Shown piece by piece: positions 51,093-62,431 of a stretch of 64,000 nt of DNA. The notes under the pieces were generated by a model. The model saw only the letters and a list, made by a program, of their open reading frames with translations, was not told the DNA's origin and made no database searches. Within the stretch, counting starts at the first letter, position 1, and each line of letters begins with the position of its first letter. This stretch comes from Streptomyces sp. B21-105 (GTDB lineage: Bacteria; Actinomycetota; Actinomycetes; Streptomycetales; Streptomycetaceae). The stretch is taken from contig NZ_JARUMJ010000001.1 of the NCBI RefSeq assembly GCF_036898465.1, forward strand, positions 3,658,001 through 3,722,000. Direction: 5' to 3'. The translations under genes and the position numbers were made by a program.

Positions 51093-52691
51093 TCAGCCGG
51101 CGACGAACGTGTGTGCCGCCTTGTCGTGCCAGCACTGGCGCCACGGCCTGTCGAACAGCCCCCACAGGACGCCCACCACGCCGACGGCGAGCAGGCCGGG
51201 CACGCTGTAGACCAGCCAGCGGCGCAGGGCCGCCCCGTAGGACGGGGGCTCGCCGCCCTCGATGTCGCGCACCTGGAGACCGAACAGCTTTTTGCCCAGC
51301 GTGCGGCCCCACTTGGCGGTCGGCAGCGCCTCGTAGAGAATCCCGAACACCAGCAGGACGGCGAGGACGATCCCCAGGTACACCGACGTCGTGCCGTCCA
51401 GCAGCCAGACGGTGACGGTCTCTCCGCTCAGCTTGGCCGCGTCGATCTTCTCGTCGACGTGGTCGAGGGCGCGCACGCCGAGCGGCAGGGCGGCGCCGGC
51501 GGTGACGGCCGCGAGGACGAGCGTGTCCAGGAGGCGGGCGGCCAGCCGCTTGCCCAGGCCCGCGGGACGAGCCTCGGCCTGACGCCGGGCGGCGGCCTGG
51601 AAGACGTCGTCGACCGGCGGCCTCCAGGGTGTGACGGGGCCGTCCTCGGCGCCGGTGAGCCGGTGCACCTGCTGCGCCCAGGAGGGCTGGCCGCCCCCGG
51701 ACCCCGCGGCCATCGGGGCGGCGGGGCCGCCCGGGCCGGCGGCCTGGTGAGGCACGCCCGACGCGGGCTGCTGGGCAGGGGCGGGGGCGGGCATCCGTGC
51801 GACGGGTGAACCGGCGGGCTGAGCCGCGGAGGACGCCGAGGGGGCGGACGGGAAACCGGGGTTCTGCGCGGGCGGGATCTGCGCGGGCCCCTGCGGAGCC
51901 TGGACGCCCGGTCCCTGCGGAGCCTGGACGCCCGCTCCCGGTGCGGCCGACGCCCGGTCGGCCGCCGCCTTGCCCGCCCCGAATCCGGGGGGCGCGGGGG
52001 CGTTGGCGGCGGGCGCGGTCGTCGGGCCCTGGGCGGCGGGCGGGTACTGACCGTCGGGGACGCCCGTGCGCTGGGCCGGCGGGCCGAAGGTGACGGTGCC
52101 CCGGTCGGGGGTGTGGCCGGCGGGAGCGGAGGGGGCAGGGACGGCCGGCCCCGCTCCCCCGCCGCCCGCGGTCGGCCGGCGAAAGACGAACGTGCCTCCG
52201 GAGACCACGTCCCCGGCGCCCGCGCCAGCGCCCTCACCGGACTCCGGCTGCGCGGGCGGGATCGTCGTCATACCGTCGGTGCTCGTCGCGGCGCCCTCGG
52301 GCTGTGCCTGAGCGGGCGAGGGCACCCTCGGGTCGGCGGCCGGCGGGGCGCCCCAGGAGACCCGGCGGTCCTGGTCGCCGCCGAAGCCGGACTGGTGGGA
52401 GCGGTCGGCGCCCCACGCGGAGGCCGGCTCGGGGTGGCCGCCGTACGGGTTCACCGGGGCGGGACCGGCCGGCGCGGGGTCCTCGTCGAAGAAGTGCGGG
52501 CCGGTCTCCTCGACCGGGGCGGGCGCGCCGGACGGAGCCGTGAGCGGGCGGCCGTCGGACGGCGCCGGCCGGCTGGTGCCCGGTACCCACGCGGAACCGT
52601 TCCAGTACCGGACGTATCCAGGGATGGAGGGGTCCGGGTAATACCCCTCGCGGGGCCTGTCGTCGCCGGGTGCCGGGGTTGGGGCGCTCAT
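51093..52691 (-). CDS. DUF2510/RDD membrane protein with long Pro/Ala linker
   Basis: A 532-aa protein. DUF2510 is at the N-terminus (EGYYPDPSIPGYVRYWNGSA). Then ~330 residues are disordered Pro/Ala/Gln/Gly (with GVQAPQGP repeats). The RDD domain is at the C-terminus (GLGKRLAARLLDTLVLAAVT and GRTLGKKLFGLQVRDIEGGE) and ends HDKAAHTFVAG. ATG 52691. The two RDD genes are tandem paralogues, probably co-transcribed, with the 8-bp repeat between them. Confidence 0.87.
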   Translation of the reverse strand: MSAPTPAPGDDRPREGYYPDPSIPGYVRYWNGSAWVPGTSRPAPSDGRPLTAPSGAPAPVEETGPHFFDEDPAPAGPAPVNPYGGHPEPASAWGADRSHQSGFGGDQDRRVSWGAPPAADPRVPSPAQAQPEGAATSTDGMTTIPPAQPESGEGAGAGAGDVVSGGTFVFRRPTAGGGGAGPAVPAPSAPAGHTPDRGTVTFGPPAQRTGVPDGQYPPAAQGPTTAPAANAPAPPGFGAGKAAADRASAAPGAGVQAPQGPGVQAPQGPAQIPPAQNPGFPSAPSASSAAQPAGSPVARMPAPAPAQQPASGVPHQAAGPGGPAAPMAAGSGGGQPSWAQQVHRLTGAEDGPVTPWRPPVDDVFQAAARRQAEARPAGLGKRLAARLLDTLVLAAVTAGAALPLGVRALDHVDEKIDAAKLSGETVTVWLLDGTTSVYLGIVLAVLLVFGILYEALPTAKWGRTLGKKLFGLQVRDIEGGEPPSYGAALRRWLVYSVPGLLAVGVVGVLWGLFDRPWRQCWHDKAAHTFVAG

Positions 52692-53001
52692 GTCCGTCGT
52701 CCCGTATCTGCTCGGGGGTGGGTTGGGGGGCTCCACATCTATCAGACGGACGCAAGCCCCACCGCCAGTCCTGTCGGACCCGCCCCTTTCCGGGCAACCC
52801 CGTGCACGCTCTTCACACGTTCGGAACCGTGCGCAGAGGACTCTGAGGGTCCAGGGACCGGGCCGGTCCGGGAAATCCGCCGAAAGAATTTCCGCAGACC
52901 CGCGTAATGGTTGCGGCGCTGTCCGCTCTCCACTCGTACGAGCCCGCTCACGGGCACGCCCACGGGCCGCGAACGGGGTCCGTCGACGAGAGGAGAACGA
53001 C

Positions 53002-53478
53002 ATGCAGCACACCGTGGTGGAGCGCGAGCTGGAACTCAGACTTATCCTGTCGCCGGAGCGCGCCGTGCGGGTGCCGGCCCGGCTCGTCTACCGCAGCGAC
53101 GACCCGTTCGCCGTGCACGTGACCTTCCACACCGACTCCGCGCACCCGGTGGGCTGGACGTTCGCCCGCGAGCTGCTGGTGGAGGGCGTGTTCCGGCCGT
53201 GCGGGTACGGGGACGTACGGGTGTGGCCGACGAAGTCGGCAGGGCGCGCCGTGGTGCTGATGGCGCTGAGCTCGCCCGACGGGGATGCCCTGCTGGAGGC
53301 GTCGGCGGCGCAGGTCTCGGCCTGGCTGGAGCGGACACTGCGGGTGGTGCCCCCGGGTACCGAGGGCGACCGGCTCGGCATCGACGACGGGCTGGCCGAG
53401 CTGCTCGCCCCGACGCCCGCGGACGATCTGTGGCTGAGCGACCCGTGGCCGTCGGACGAGTCCCGGGACGGTGAGTGA
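53002..53478 (+). CDS. ssgG: SsgA-like sporulation/cell-division protein, probably SsgG
   Basis: A 158-aa SsgA-like protein controlling septum placement or wall remodelling in sporulating hyphae. Family marks: VPARLVYRSDDPFAVHVTFH, GWTFARELLVEGVFRPCG, GDVRVWPTKSAGRAVVLMAL, and a C-terminal SAWLERTLRVVP. ATG 53002 with AGGAG ahead. The symbol is inferred from the neighbourhood (secreted protease before, FAD oxidase, TPR gene and hpd after), which recalls the S. coelicolor ssgG locus, not from subfamily alignment. Confidence 0.82.
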   Translation: MQHTVVERELELRLILSPERAVRVPARLVYRSDDPFAVHVTFHTDSAHPVGWTFARELLVEGVFRPCGYGDVRVWPTKSAGRAVVLMALSSPDGDALLEASAAQVSAWLERTLRVVPPGTEGDRLGIDDGLAELLAPTPADDLWLSDPWPSDESRDGE

Positions 53479-53523
53479 GCCGCCCCGGCGGGAGCCGGGG
53501 CGCTCGCCACAGCGTGCCCGGTC

Positions 53524-54987
53524 TCAGAACAGCTTGCCCGGGTTGAGGATGCCCAGGGGGTCGAAGGCCGCTTTGACGGCGCGCTGCATCTCGACGCCCA
53601 CCGGGCCGATCTCGCGGGCCAGCCACTCCTTCTTGAGCACGCCGACGCCGTGCTCGCCGGTGATGGTGCCGCCGAGTTCGAGGCCGAGGCCCATGATCTC
53701 GTCGAAGGACGCGCGGGCGCGCCGGCACTCGTCGGGGTCCGCCGCGTCGAAGCAGACCGTGGGGTGGGTGTTGCCGTCTCCGGCGTGGGCGACGACCCCG
53801 ATGGTCAGCCCGTGTCCGCGCGCGATGCGTTCGACGCCCTCGATCAGCTCGCCGAGTCTGGAGCGGGGCACGCACACGTCGTCGATCATCGTCGTGCCCT
53901 TGACGGCCTCCAGCGCGACGAGCGAGGACCGCCGTGCCTGGAGCAGGAGTTCTGACTCGGCGGCGTCGTCGGCGGGGACCACCCGGACGGCGCCGGCCGT
54001 CTCACAGAGCGCGCCGACGGCGGCGAGGTCGGCGGCCGGGTCGGGGGTGTCGAAGGCCGCGAGCAGCAGGGCCTCGGTGGTCTCCGGCAGGCCCATGCGG
54101 GTCAGGGCGTTGACGGCGCGGACGGTTGTGCGGTCCATCAGTTCGAGGAGGGACGGCACGTGTCCGCCCGCCATGATCCGGCACACCGCGTCGCAGGCGG
54201 CGGCGCCCGAGTCGAACTCGGCCGCCAGCACCAGCTGCTGCGGCGGCCGCGGCCGCAGCGCCAGGACGGCCCGCACGACGACGCCCAGCGAGCCCTCGGA
54301 GCCGACGAACAGGCGGGTGAGGTCGTACCCGGCGACGCCCTTCGCGGTGCGGCGGCCGGTGGACATCAGCCGTCCGTCGGCGAGCACCACGTCGAGTCCG
54401 AGGACGTACTCGGCCGTCACCCCGTACTTCACACAGCACAGGCCGCCCGAGGCAGTCCCGATGTTGCCGCCGATCGTGCACGTCTCCCAGCTGGACGGGT
54501 CGGGCGGGTAGTACAGGCCGTGCTCGCCCACGGCACGGGAGAGGGCCGCGTTGACGACGCCGGGTTCGACGACGGCGATCCGGTCGACCGGGTTGATCTC
54601 GAGGATGCGGTCCATCCGGATCAGGGAGAGGACGATGCAGCCGTCGGAGGCGTTGGCGCCCCCGGACAGGCCGGTGCGGGCGCCCTGTGGGACGACCGGG
54701 ACGCGCAGTTCGCTCGCCGTGCGCAGCACGTGCTGCACCTCTTCGACGGTGCGCGGCAGCACGACCACGGCCGGGGCGCCGGCCGGGCAGAAGCTCGCCA
54801 TGTCGTTGGCGTAGGAGGCCGTGACGTCGGGATCGGTGAGAACGGACTCGGCGGGCAGGCCGTCACGCAGCCGGTCGAGCAGGTCGCCGGTCGGTGCGGT
54901 GTCGTGCGCCGGTGCGGTGTTCCGCGTGGGTGCGGTGTTGCGCGAGGGTGCGGTGTCGTCTTCGGGTGGTGTTTCCCAACGGCCCAT
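53524..54987 (-). CDS. FAD-linked oxidase (GlcD/D-lactate dehydrogenase type)
   Basis: A 487-aa flavoenzyme oxidising a 2-hydroxy acid. The FAD-binding PCMH domain has VPQGARTGLSGGANASDGC and IGGNIGTASGGLCCVKYGVT. The cap domain and the C-terminal GDGNTHPTVCFDAADP, GEHGVGVLKKEWL and the end DPLGILNPGKLF are characteristic. ATG 54987 is used. The first ~30 residues contain four TAP-type repeats (NTAPTRNTAPAHDTAP) from 18-bp DNA repeats and are probably disordered. The open frame continues far upstream only as antisense of the TPR gene. Confidence 0.9.
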   Translation of the reverse strand: MGRWETPPEDDTAPSRNTAPTRNTAPAHDTAPTGDLLDRLRDGLPAESVLTDPDVTASYANDMASFCPAGAPAVVVLPRTVEEVQHVLRTASELRVPVVPQGARTGLSGGANASDGCIVLSLIRMDRILEINPVDRIAVVEPGVVNAALSRAVGEHGLYYPPDPSSWETCTIGGNIGTASGGLCCVKYGVTAEYVLGLDVVLADGRLMSTGRRTAKGVAGYDLTRLFVGSEGSLGVVVRAVLALRPRPPQQLVLAAEFDSGAAACDAVCRIMAGGHVPSLLELMDRTTVRAVNALTRMGLPETTEALLLAAFDTPDPAADLAAVGALCETAGAVRVVPADDAAESELLLQARRSSLVALEAVKGTTMIDDVCVPRSRLGELIEGVERIARGHGLTIGVVAHAGDGNTHPTVCFDAADPDECRRARASFDEIMGLGLELGGTITGEHGVGVLKKEWLAREIGPVGVEMQRAVKAAFDPLGILNPGKLF

Positions 54988-55077
54988 GATCACAGGTTCG
55001 CACCCGGGGGCCATCGGTGTGAACCCCCGTCCGGGGAGCCTCAGGCTGACGTCGCACGGTCGTCGTACTGACGCACA

Positions 55078-56679
55078 GTGAGCGCCATGGAGAACGAGGA
55101 GCGCGCCGCCGAAGAGCGCACCGCCCCCGACGGGACTCCTGCGGGGGCCGTCGCGCAGACCGTCGCGGGGGCCGTCGCGGGGGCCGTCGCGGGGGCCTCT
55201 GCGGCAGCCGCCGCAGAACCCGCCGCAGAGGCCGCCGCAGAGGCCGCCGACGTAGCCGCGAGGGAGGGCGCCGAGGCCCCGGGGGACGTCTCCCGGGCGG
55301 GTCGGTGGCGGCGGCTGTCCGTCGGCTCGCTGGTGGGTTGTCTGATGGTGGGCGGCGGGGTGCTGATGTGCCTGCCCGGCGAGGAGCCTGCGGAACGCGG
55401 CGCGCCGGTGCCGGCTCCCGGGGCGCAGGCGGGCTCGGCGGTCCGGGCGGGGGTGGCGGCCGCGCTGTCCGATCTGGCGGTGCTGGTCGAGGAGCGGGAG
55501 CGTGCGGTGCGGGAGCGTCCCCGGGACGCGCGGTCCTGGGCGGTGCTCGGCACGGCGTACCTCGAGCAGGGCCGGCGGACCGCCGACGTCGCCGTCCTGT
55601 ATCCGAAGGCCGAACGGGCGTTGCGGACCTCGCTGAAGGCCCGCCCCCGGGGCAACGCAGACGCCGTCGTCGGTCTGGCCGCGCTGGCCAACGCCCGCCG
55701 GGACTTCCCCGCCGCGCTGCGCTGGGGCGAGGCCGCGCGCAAGGCAGCCCCGAAGCGCTGGACGACGTATCCGCAGCTCATCGACGCGTACACCGGCATG
55801 GGGGACTACAAGAAGGCGCTGAAGGCCCTGGACGCGCTGACGGCGCTGCACTCCGGTCCCGCGGTGCGGGGACGGGCGGCGGGCGTCTACTGGGACCGGG
55901 GCCGGCGTGAGGACGCCCAGGCCGCGCTGGCGGACGCGGCGGCCGCCGCCGTCTCCCCCGCCGAGCAGGCAGCGTGGCTGGAGCGGGCCGGACAGCTCGC
56001 CTGGGAGCGCGGTGAGCGGGAGGACGCGCTGCGGCACTTCCAGGAGGCGGTCCGGCTCGACCCCGACCAGCGGGCGGCGCAGGCCGGGCAGGGCAGGGCG
56101 CTGGCGGCGCTGGGGCGGACGACGGAGGCGCTGAGCGCGTACCGGGTGGCGCTGGAACGGCAGCCGCTGCCGCAGTACGCGCTGGAGCTGGGCGAGCTGT
56201 ACGAGTCGCTGGGGCTGGCGCAGGCGGCGCGGGTGCAGTACGACCGGCTGCGGGCGCTGGTCCGGCAGGGGGCGGCGGGCGGCGTCGACGGGGAGCTGAC
56301 GCTCGGCCGGTTCGAGGCGGACCACGGGGACCCGGCGTCGGCGGTGCTGCGGCTGCGGGCCGAGTGGCGGCGGCAGCCGGGCGTCGCCGTCGCGGACGCG
56401 CTGGGCTGGGCGCTGCACCGGGCCGGGGACGACGAGGAGGCGCTGAGGTTCGCCTCGATCGCCACCGACCGGGTGCACGGGGGCGCGGTGCACAGCGCGC
56501 CGTACCTGCACCATCTGGCGGTGATCGAGCGCCGGCTGGGGAAGGACGGTCCGGCGCGGCGGCACCTTCAGGAGGCGTTGCGGCTCAACCCGTACTTCTC
56601 GCCCCTGTTCGGTCCGGCGGCCCGGGCCGCCCTCGCCGACCTCGGCGAGGAGCCGCCCCCGGCCGACCTGCCGGACTAG
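55078..56679 (+). CDS. Membrane-anchored TPR protein
   Basis: A 533-aa protein. The N-terminus is Ala-rich and built from 12-bp DNA repeats (AGAVAGAVAGAS, then AAEAAAEAA). One TM helix (SVGSLVGCLMVGGGVLMCL, about 80-98) follows. The rest is tetratricopeptide-like helical repeats (SWAVLGTAYLEQGR, RDFPAALRWGEAARKAAPKR, EREDALRHFQEAVRLDPDQR, GRTTEALSAYRVALERQP). It serves as a scaffold for protein contacts, partner unknown. GTG 55078 or ATG 55087 as start. Conserved next to the FAD oxidase and hpd in Streptomyces, as I recall. Confidence 0.8.
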   Translation: MSAMENEERAAEERTAPDGTPAGAVAQTVAGAVAGAVAGASAAAAAEPAAEAAAEAADVAAREGAEAPGDVSRAGRWRRLSVGSLVGCLMVGGGVLMCLPGEEPAERGAPVPAPGAQAGSAVRAGVAAALSDLAVLVEERERAVRERPRDARSWAVLGTAYLEQGRRTADVAVLYPKAERALRTSLKARPRGNADAVVGLAALANARRDFPAALRWGEAARKAAPKRWTTYPQLIDAYTGMGDYKKALKALDALTALHSGPAVRGRAAGVYWDRGRREDAQAALADAAAAAVSPAEQAAWLERAGQLAWERGEREDALRHFQEAVRLDPDQRAAQAGQGRALAALGRTTEALSAYRVALERQPLPQYALELGELYESLGLAQAARVQYDRLRALVRQGAAGGVDGELTLGRFEADHGDPASAVLRLRAEWRRQPGVAVADALGWALHRAGDDEEALRFASIATDRVHGGAVHSAPYLHHLAVIERRLGKDGPARRHLQEALRLNPYFSPLFGPAARAALADLGEEPPPADLPD

Positions 56680-56716
56680 CCGGGCCGACCTGGCGTCCGG
56701 CTGCCCGGCCGGCGGG

Positions 56717-58576
<1,860 letters not shown>

Positions 58577-59368
58577 TCAGCAGCTGGGGACCGAGCCCTT
58601 GCCCTTCTCCAGCGCGACGAGCGCGCTCACCGCGCCCTTGAGCGTGGTGACCGGGACCAGCCGCAGCCCCTTCGGCAGCTCGGACTTCGCGTCGGAGCAC
58701 TCGTCCTTCGGGACGAGGAACACGGTCGCGCCGTCCCGCCGGGCGGCCTGGGTCTTCAGGGCCACCCCGCCGACCGCGCCGACCTTGCCGCCGGCGTCGA
58801 TGGTGCCCGTGCCCGCGATCGTGCGGCCACCCGTGAGGTCGCCGCCCTCGCCGTCGCCGTCCAGCTTGTCGACGATGCCGAGCGAGAACAGCAGTCCGGC
58901 GCTGGGTCCGCCCACGTCGGCCAGTTTCAGGGTGACCTTGACGTCGTCCTCGCCCAGTTTCAGATACGCCAGCGCCGCCTGGGTCGCCGCGTCCTGGGAG
59001 TCCTCCATCTGCTCGGTGTTGTGCCGCTCGATCTCCTTGGTGCTCTCCCCGCTGGGGTACACCGCGTCGCGCGGCATGATCGCCTGGTCGGTGCGGAACC
59101 AGCCGTCGAGGACGTCACCGAGCGAGACGCGCGTGTCGGGGCCGGTCGCCTCGATCGTCGTCATGCGCAGCTGTCCGCTGGTGCCCCGCACGGGCGCGCC
59201 GGAGATCGTGATCACCGGGGTGCCCTTGTTGTCGCCGAGGACGTTCGCCGTCATGCCCGGCTGTGCCACCGAGAACGGCAGCGGCGCGAACGCGGCCGTG
59301 GCGAGCAGCACCACGAGGGGCAGGGCGCAGACGGCGAGAGCGCGCGGGCGTGAGAGGCGAGAGAGCAC
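58577..59368 (-). CDS. Membrane-anchored Lon-like (S16) serine protease
   Basis: A 263-aa protein. An N-terminal TM anchor (about 9-30, RALAVCALPLVVLLATAAFA) is followed by ~110 residues of extracytoplasmic sequence. A Lon-type S16 domain follows, with the Ser156 of DVGGPSAGLLFSLGI and the Lys195 of IDAGGKVGAVGGV. This Ser-Lys dyad is complete. YlbL-like relatives carry a PDZ domain in the middle; none is obvious here. GTG 59368 start. The C-terminal Cys263 is notable. The substrate is unknown. Confidence 0.85.
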   Translation of the reverse strand: MLSRLSRPRALAVCALPLVVLLATAAFAPLPFSVAQPGMTANVLGDNKGTPVITISGAPVRGTSGQLRMTTIEATGPDTRVSLGDVLDGWFRTDQAIMPRDAVYPSGESTKEIERHNTEQMEDSQDAATQAALAYLKLGEDDVKVTLKLADVGGPSAGLLFSLGIVDKLDGDGEGGDLTGGRTIAGTGTIDAGGKVGAVGGVALKTQAARRDGATVFLVPKDECSDAKSELPKGLRLVPVTTLKGAVSALVALEKGKGSVPSC

Positions 59369-59536
59369 GGAGTCAATCTAACGTGACGAGGTGCCGCGGC
59401 TCGCGGCCTGCTCGCCTCCTGGACGACGTCCACGCTCACTCTTCACGCCCGGCGCTCCCGCCGGGCGGGCCGCTCCAGCCGCTCCCGCCGGGCGGGCCGG
59501 CTGCGGGTGGTCCGGGTGCGGGTGGTCCGGGTGCGG

Positions 59537-60187
59537 TCAGCGCAGCGCCTCCGCCACTTCGCGTGCCGCGTCCACGACGCGCGGGCCGACCCGTTCCGGC
59601 ACGGCGTCGGCCAGCATCACCACGCCCACGCTGCCCTCGACGCCGGTCACGCCCAGCAGCGGGGCTGCCGCGCCGCTCGCGCCGGCCTCCAACTCCCCGT
59701 GCGTCAGCGTGTAGCCGGGCTCGTCCGCGCTGCGCGCCGTCTTCTGCCGGGCGGAGAGGATCGCCCGGCCGGCCGCCCCCCGGTCCAGCGGATGCCGGAA
59801 CCCGGCCCGGTACGCCACGTGGTAGTCGGTCCAGGTCGGCTCGACGACGGCGACGGCGAGCGCTTCCGTCCCGTCCACCAGCGTCAGATGCGCGGTCGCT
59901 CCGATGTCCTCGGCGAGTGAGCGCAGCGCGGGCAGCGCGGCCTCCCGCACCAGCGGGTGCACCTGGCGGCCGAGCCGCAGCACTCCGAGGCCGACCCGGG
60001 CTCGTCCGCCCAGGTCACGCCGTACGAGGGCGTGCTGCTCCAGCGTGGCGAGCAACCGGTACACAACGGTCCGGTTGACGCCCAGTTTGTTGGAAAGCTC
60101 GGTGACGGTCAGCCCGTGGTCGGTGTCGGCCAGCAGCTTGAGGACTTTCAGTCCCCGGTCGAGCGTCTGAGAGGTCTCCGCGGTCAC
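59537..60187 (-). CDS. IclR-family transcriptional regulator
   Basis: A 216-aa regulator. The winged HTH is TLDRGLKVLKLLADTDHGLT and VTELSNKLGVNRTVVYRLLA. The effector domain has GATAHLTLVDGTEALAVAVV, FRHPLDRGAAGRAIL and SGAAAPLLGVTGVEGSVGVV. GTG 60187 is chosen because AAGGAG lies 8 nt ahead; GTG 60196 has none. No catabolic operon adjoins it, so the target is unknown. Confidence 0.87.
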   Translation of the reverse strand: MTAETSQTLDRGLKVLKLLADTDHGLTVTELSNKLGVNRTVVYRLLATLEQHALVRRDLGGRARVGLGVLRLGRQVHPLVREAALPALRSLAEDIGATAHLTLVDGTEALAVAVVEPTWTDYHVAYRAGFRHPLDRGAAGRAILSARQKTARSADEPGYTLTHGELEAGASGAAAPLLGVTGVEGSVGVVMLADAVPERVGPRVVDAAREVAEALR

Positions 60188-60634
60188 GACGCCCACTCCT
60201 TAAGTGGTGAGGTCGGCTGCCTCCGTCGCGGCGGGGCGTCACCGAGTCCCGTCAGTGACGCGCCACAGAGGCCTCCGATCGACAGACGGGTCCGGCGTTC
60301 CGGGCCCGGTCGCTTCACGGCTGCGCTCCGCGGCGGCGCTGCCACGGGGCGTGTGCGTAGCGGGACAGTAGCGAAGCCGGTTCGCTGAGCGGAAGGCTCC
60401 GTCCAGAATCCGGTCAATGGCCGGTATGGACTACCTGCTTTTATCCCGATACGTACGGAGCGTGGCAGCGTCGCCCGCGCCCCAAGGTACTGATACGCCG
60501 CACGGGGCTGACGGGGCTGACTGCTGACTGGGCTGACGACACCGCGGGGTCGCGGGTCGCGGGTCGCGAGGTGGCGCCGCGGCAGTCGCGGCGGACCCCG
60601 CGGACCCCGCGGACCCGGCAGACCCGGCCGGGAG
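60188..60634. other. Intergenic stretch between IclR and helicase genes
   Basis: About 445 bp without a gene. The 60197-60440 part should hold the IclR promoter. The part near the helicase stop has short repeats: ACGGGGCTG x2 (60500-60518), GCGGGTC x2 (60551-60566), and CGGACCCCG x2 (60593-60612). No clear terminator was found. Confidence 0.5.
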
Positions 60635-62431
60635 TCACTTCATCCGGGTCGCCCACTCCTGCACCTTGGCGATGCGCTGGCGCAGCTGCCCGGCCGTCGC
60701 CTCCGCGCTCGGCGGTCCGCCGCACACCCGCCGCAGTTCGGTGTGGATCACCCCGTGCGGCTTGCCGCTCTGGTGCACGTACGCGGCGACCATGGTGTTG
60801 AGCTGCTTGCGCAGTTCCATCATCTCCTTGTGCGAGACGACCGGCCGCCGCTCGGCGGGCAGTTCCAGCAGGTCGGCCTCGGCGTCCGGCCGTTTCCTGC
60901 TGTGCGCGATCTGCTTGGCCTGCCGCTTCTGCAGCAGCAGTTGCACCTGGTCGGGCTCCAGCAGCCCCGGGATGCCGAGGTAGTCCTGCTCCTCCTCGCT
61001 GCCCGGGTGGGCCTGCATGCCGAACTCGGCCCCGTTGTACGTCACCCGGTCGAAGACGGCCTCGGACTCCAGCGCCTCGAAGGCGAACTGCTCCTGCTCG
61101 CCGGTGTCCTCGTCCTGCTCACGGTTCGCCTCGTCCATCTCCTTCTCGGACTCGGCGTACGGATCCTCCTCGCCCTGCTTCTTGGGCTTGTCGAGGACGT
61201 GGTCGCGCTCGCGCTCCATCTCCCCCGCGAAACCGAGCAGGTCGGGCACGGTCGGGAGGAAGACGGAGGCGGTCTCGCCGCGCCGCCGGGACCGCACGAA
61301 ACGTCCGACGGCCTGGGCGAAGAAGAGCGGTGTGGAGATGGTGGTGGCGTACACCCCGACCGCGAGGCGCGGCACGTCGACGCCCTCGGACACCATGCGC
61401 ACGGCGACCATCCAGCGGTCGGTGCTGCCGCTGAAGTCGTCGATGCGGCTGGACGCGCCGGTGTCGTCGGACAGGACGAGGGTCGCCTTCGAGCCGGTGA
61501 TCTCCCGGATCAGTTTGGCGTAGGCGCGGGCGGAGTCCTGGTCGGAGGCGATGACGAGCGCACCGGCGTCCGGGATGGCCTTCCTGACCTCGGTGAGGCG
61601 CTGGTCGGCGGCGCGCAGCACGCTCGGCATCCACTCGCCGCGCGGGTCGAGCGCGGTGCGCCAGGCCTGACTGATCGCGTCCTTCGTCATCGGCTCGCCG
61701 AGCCGGGCCGCGATCTCGTCGCCGGCCTTTGTCCGCCAGCGCATGTTGCCGCTGTAGGAGAGGAAGATGACGGGACGCACGACGTGGTCGGCGAGCGCCG
61801 ACCCGTACCCGTAGGTGTAGTCGGCGGCGGACCGACGGATGCCGTCGTCGCCCTCCTCGTACGTCACGAACGGAATGGGGTTGGTGTCCGACCGGAACGG
61901 CGTGCCGGTGAGCGCGAGGCGGCGGGTCGCCGGCTCGAACGCCTCGAGGCACGCCTCACCCCACGACTTGCTGTCGCCGGCATGGTGGATCTCGTCGAGG
62001 ATGACGAGGGTCTTGCGCTGCTCGCTGCGGTTGCGGTGCAGCATCGGACGCACGCCGACGCCCGCGTAGGTCACGGCGACGCCGTGGTAGTCCTTGCTGA
62101 GCGGTCCGGCGCTGTACTCGGGATCGAGCCGGATGCCTATGCGGGACGCCGCCTCCGCCCACTGCTTCTTCAGGTGTTCGGTCGGCGCGACCACGGTCAC
62201 CTGCTGCACGACGTGGTGGTGCAGCAGCCAGGAGGCGAGGGTCAGCGCGAACGTCGTCTTGCCGGCGCCGGGGGTGGCGACGGCGAGGAAGTCGCGCGGC
62301 TGCTCCTGGAGGTACTTCTCCATCGCCCCCTGCTGCCAGGCCCGCAGCTTGCCGGCGGTGCCCCAGGGGGCGCGGCCGGGGAAGGCGGGCGACAGGTGGT
62401 GGGAGGTGGAGGTGGCGGCGGTGGTAGTCAC
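60635..62431 (-). CDS. DEAD/DEAH-box (SF2) helicase
   Basis: A 598-aa superfamily-2 helicase. Walker A is ATPGAGKTT (52-60), motif II DEIHHAGD, and motif III ALTGTPFRSD. The helicase C domain has DRWMVAVRMVSEGVDVPRLA and FFAQAVGRFVRSRRRGE (motif VI). An acidic Glu/Asp-rich linker (KKQGEEDPYAESEKEMDEAN) and a helical C-terminal part (TMVAAYVHQSGKPHGVIHTE) follow. Conserved in Streptomyces as a stand-alone helicase, exact role unknown. GTG 62431, with GGAG ahead. Confidence 0.9.
   Translation of the reverse strand: MTTTAATSTSHHLSPAFPGRAPWGTAGKLRAWQQGAMEKYLQEQPRDFLAVATPGAGKTTFALTLASWLLHHHVVQQVTVVAPTEHLKKQWAEAASRIGIRLDPEYSAGPLSKDYHGVAVTYAGVGVRPMLHRNRSEQRKTLVILDEIHHAGDSKSWGEACLEAFEPATRRLALTGTPFRSDTNPIPFVTYEEGDDGIRRSAADYTYGYGSALADHVVRPVIFLSYSGNMRWRTKAGDEIAARLGEPMTKDAISQAWRTALDPRGEWMPSVLRAADQRLTEVRKAIPDAGALVIASDQDSARAYAKLIREITGSKATLVLSDDTGASSRIDDFSGSTDRWMVAVRMVSEGVDVPRLAVGVYATTISTPLFFAQAVGRFVRSRRRGETASVFLPTVPDLLGFAGEMERERDHVLDKPKKQGEEDPYAESEKEMDEANREQDEDTGEQEQFAFEALESEAVFDRVTYNGAEFGMQAHPGSEEEQDYLGIPGLLEPDQVQLLLQKRQAKQIAHSRKRPDAEADLLELPAERRPVVSHKEMMELRKQLNTMVAAYVHQSGKPHGVIHTELRRVCGGPPSAEATAGQLRQRIAKVQEWATRMK

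Noticed and set aside
53524..56565. 1013-aa minus-strand open frame covering the FAD oxidase and the TPR gene
   Set aside because: Only the part from 54987 has FAD-oxidase sequence. The remainder is Arg/Pro/Gly-rich antisense of the TPR gene, as expected in high-GC DNA.
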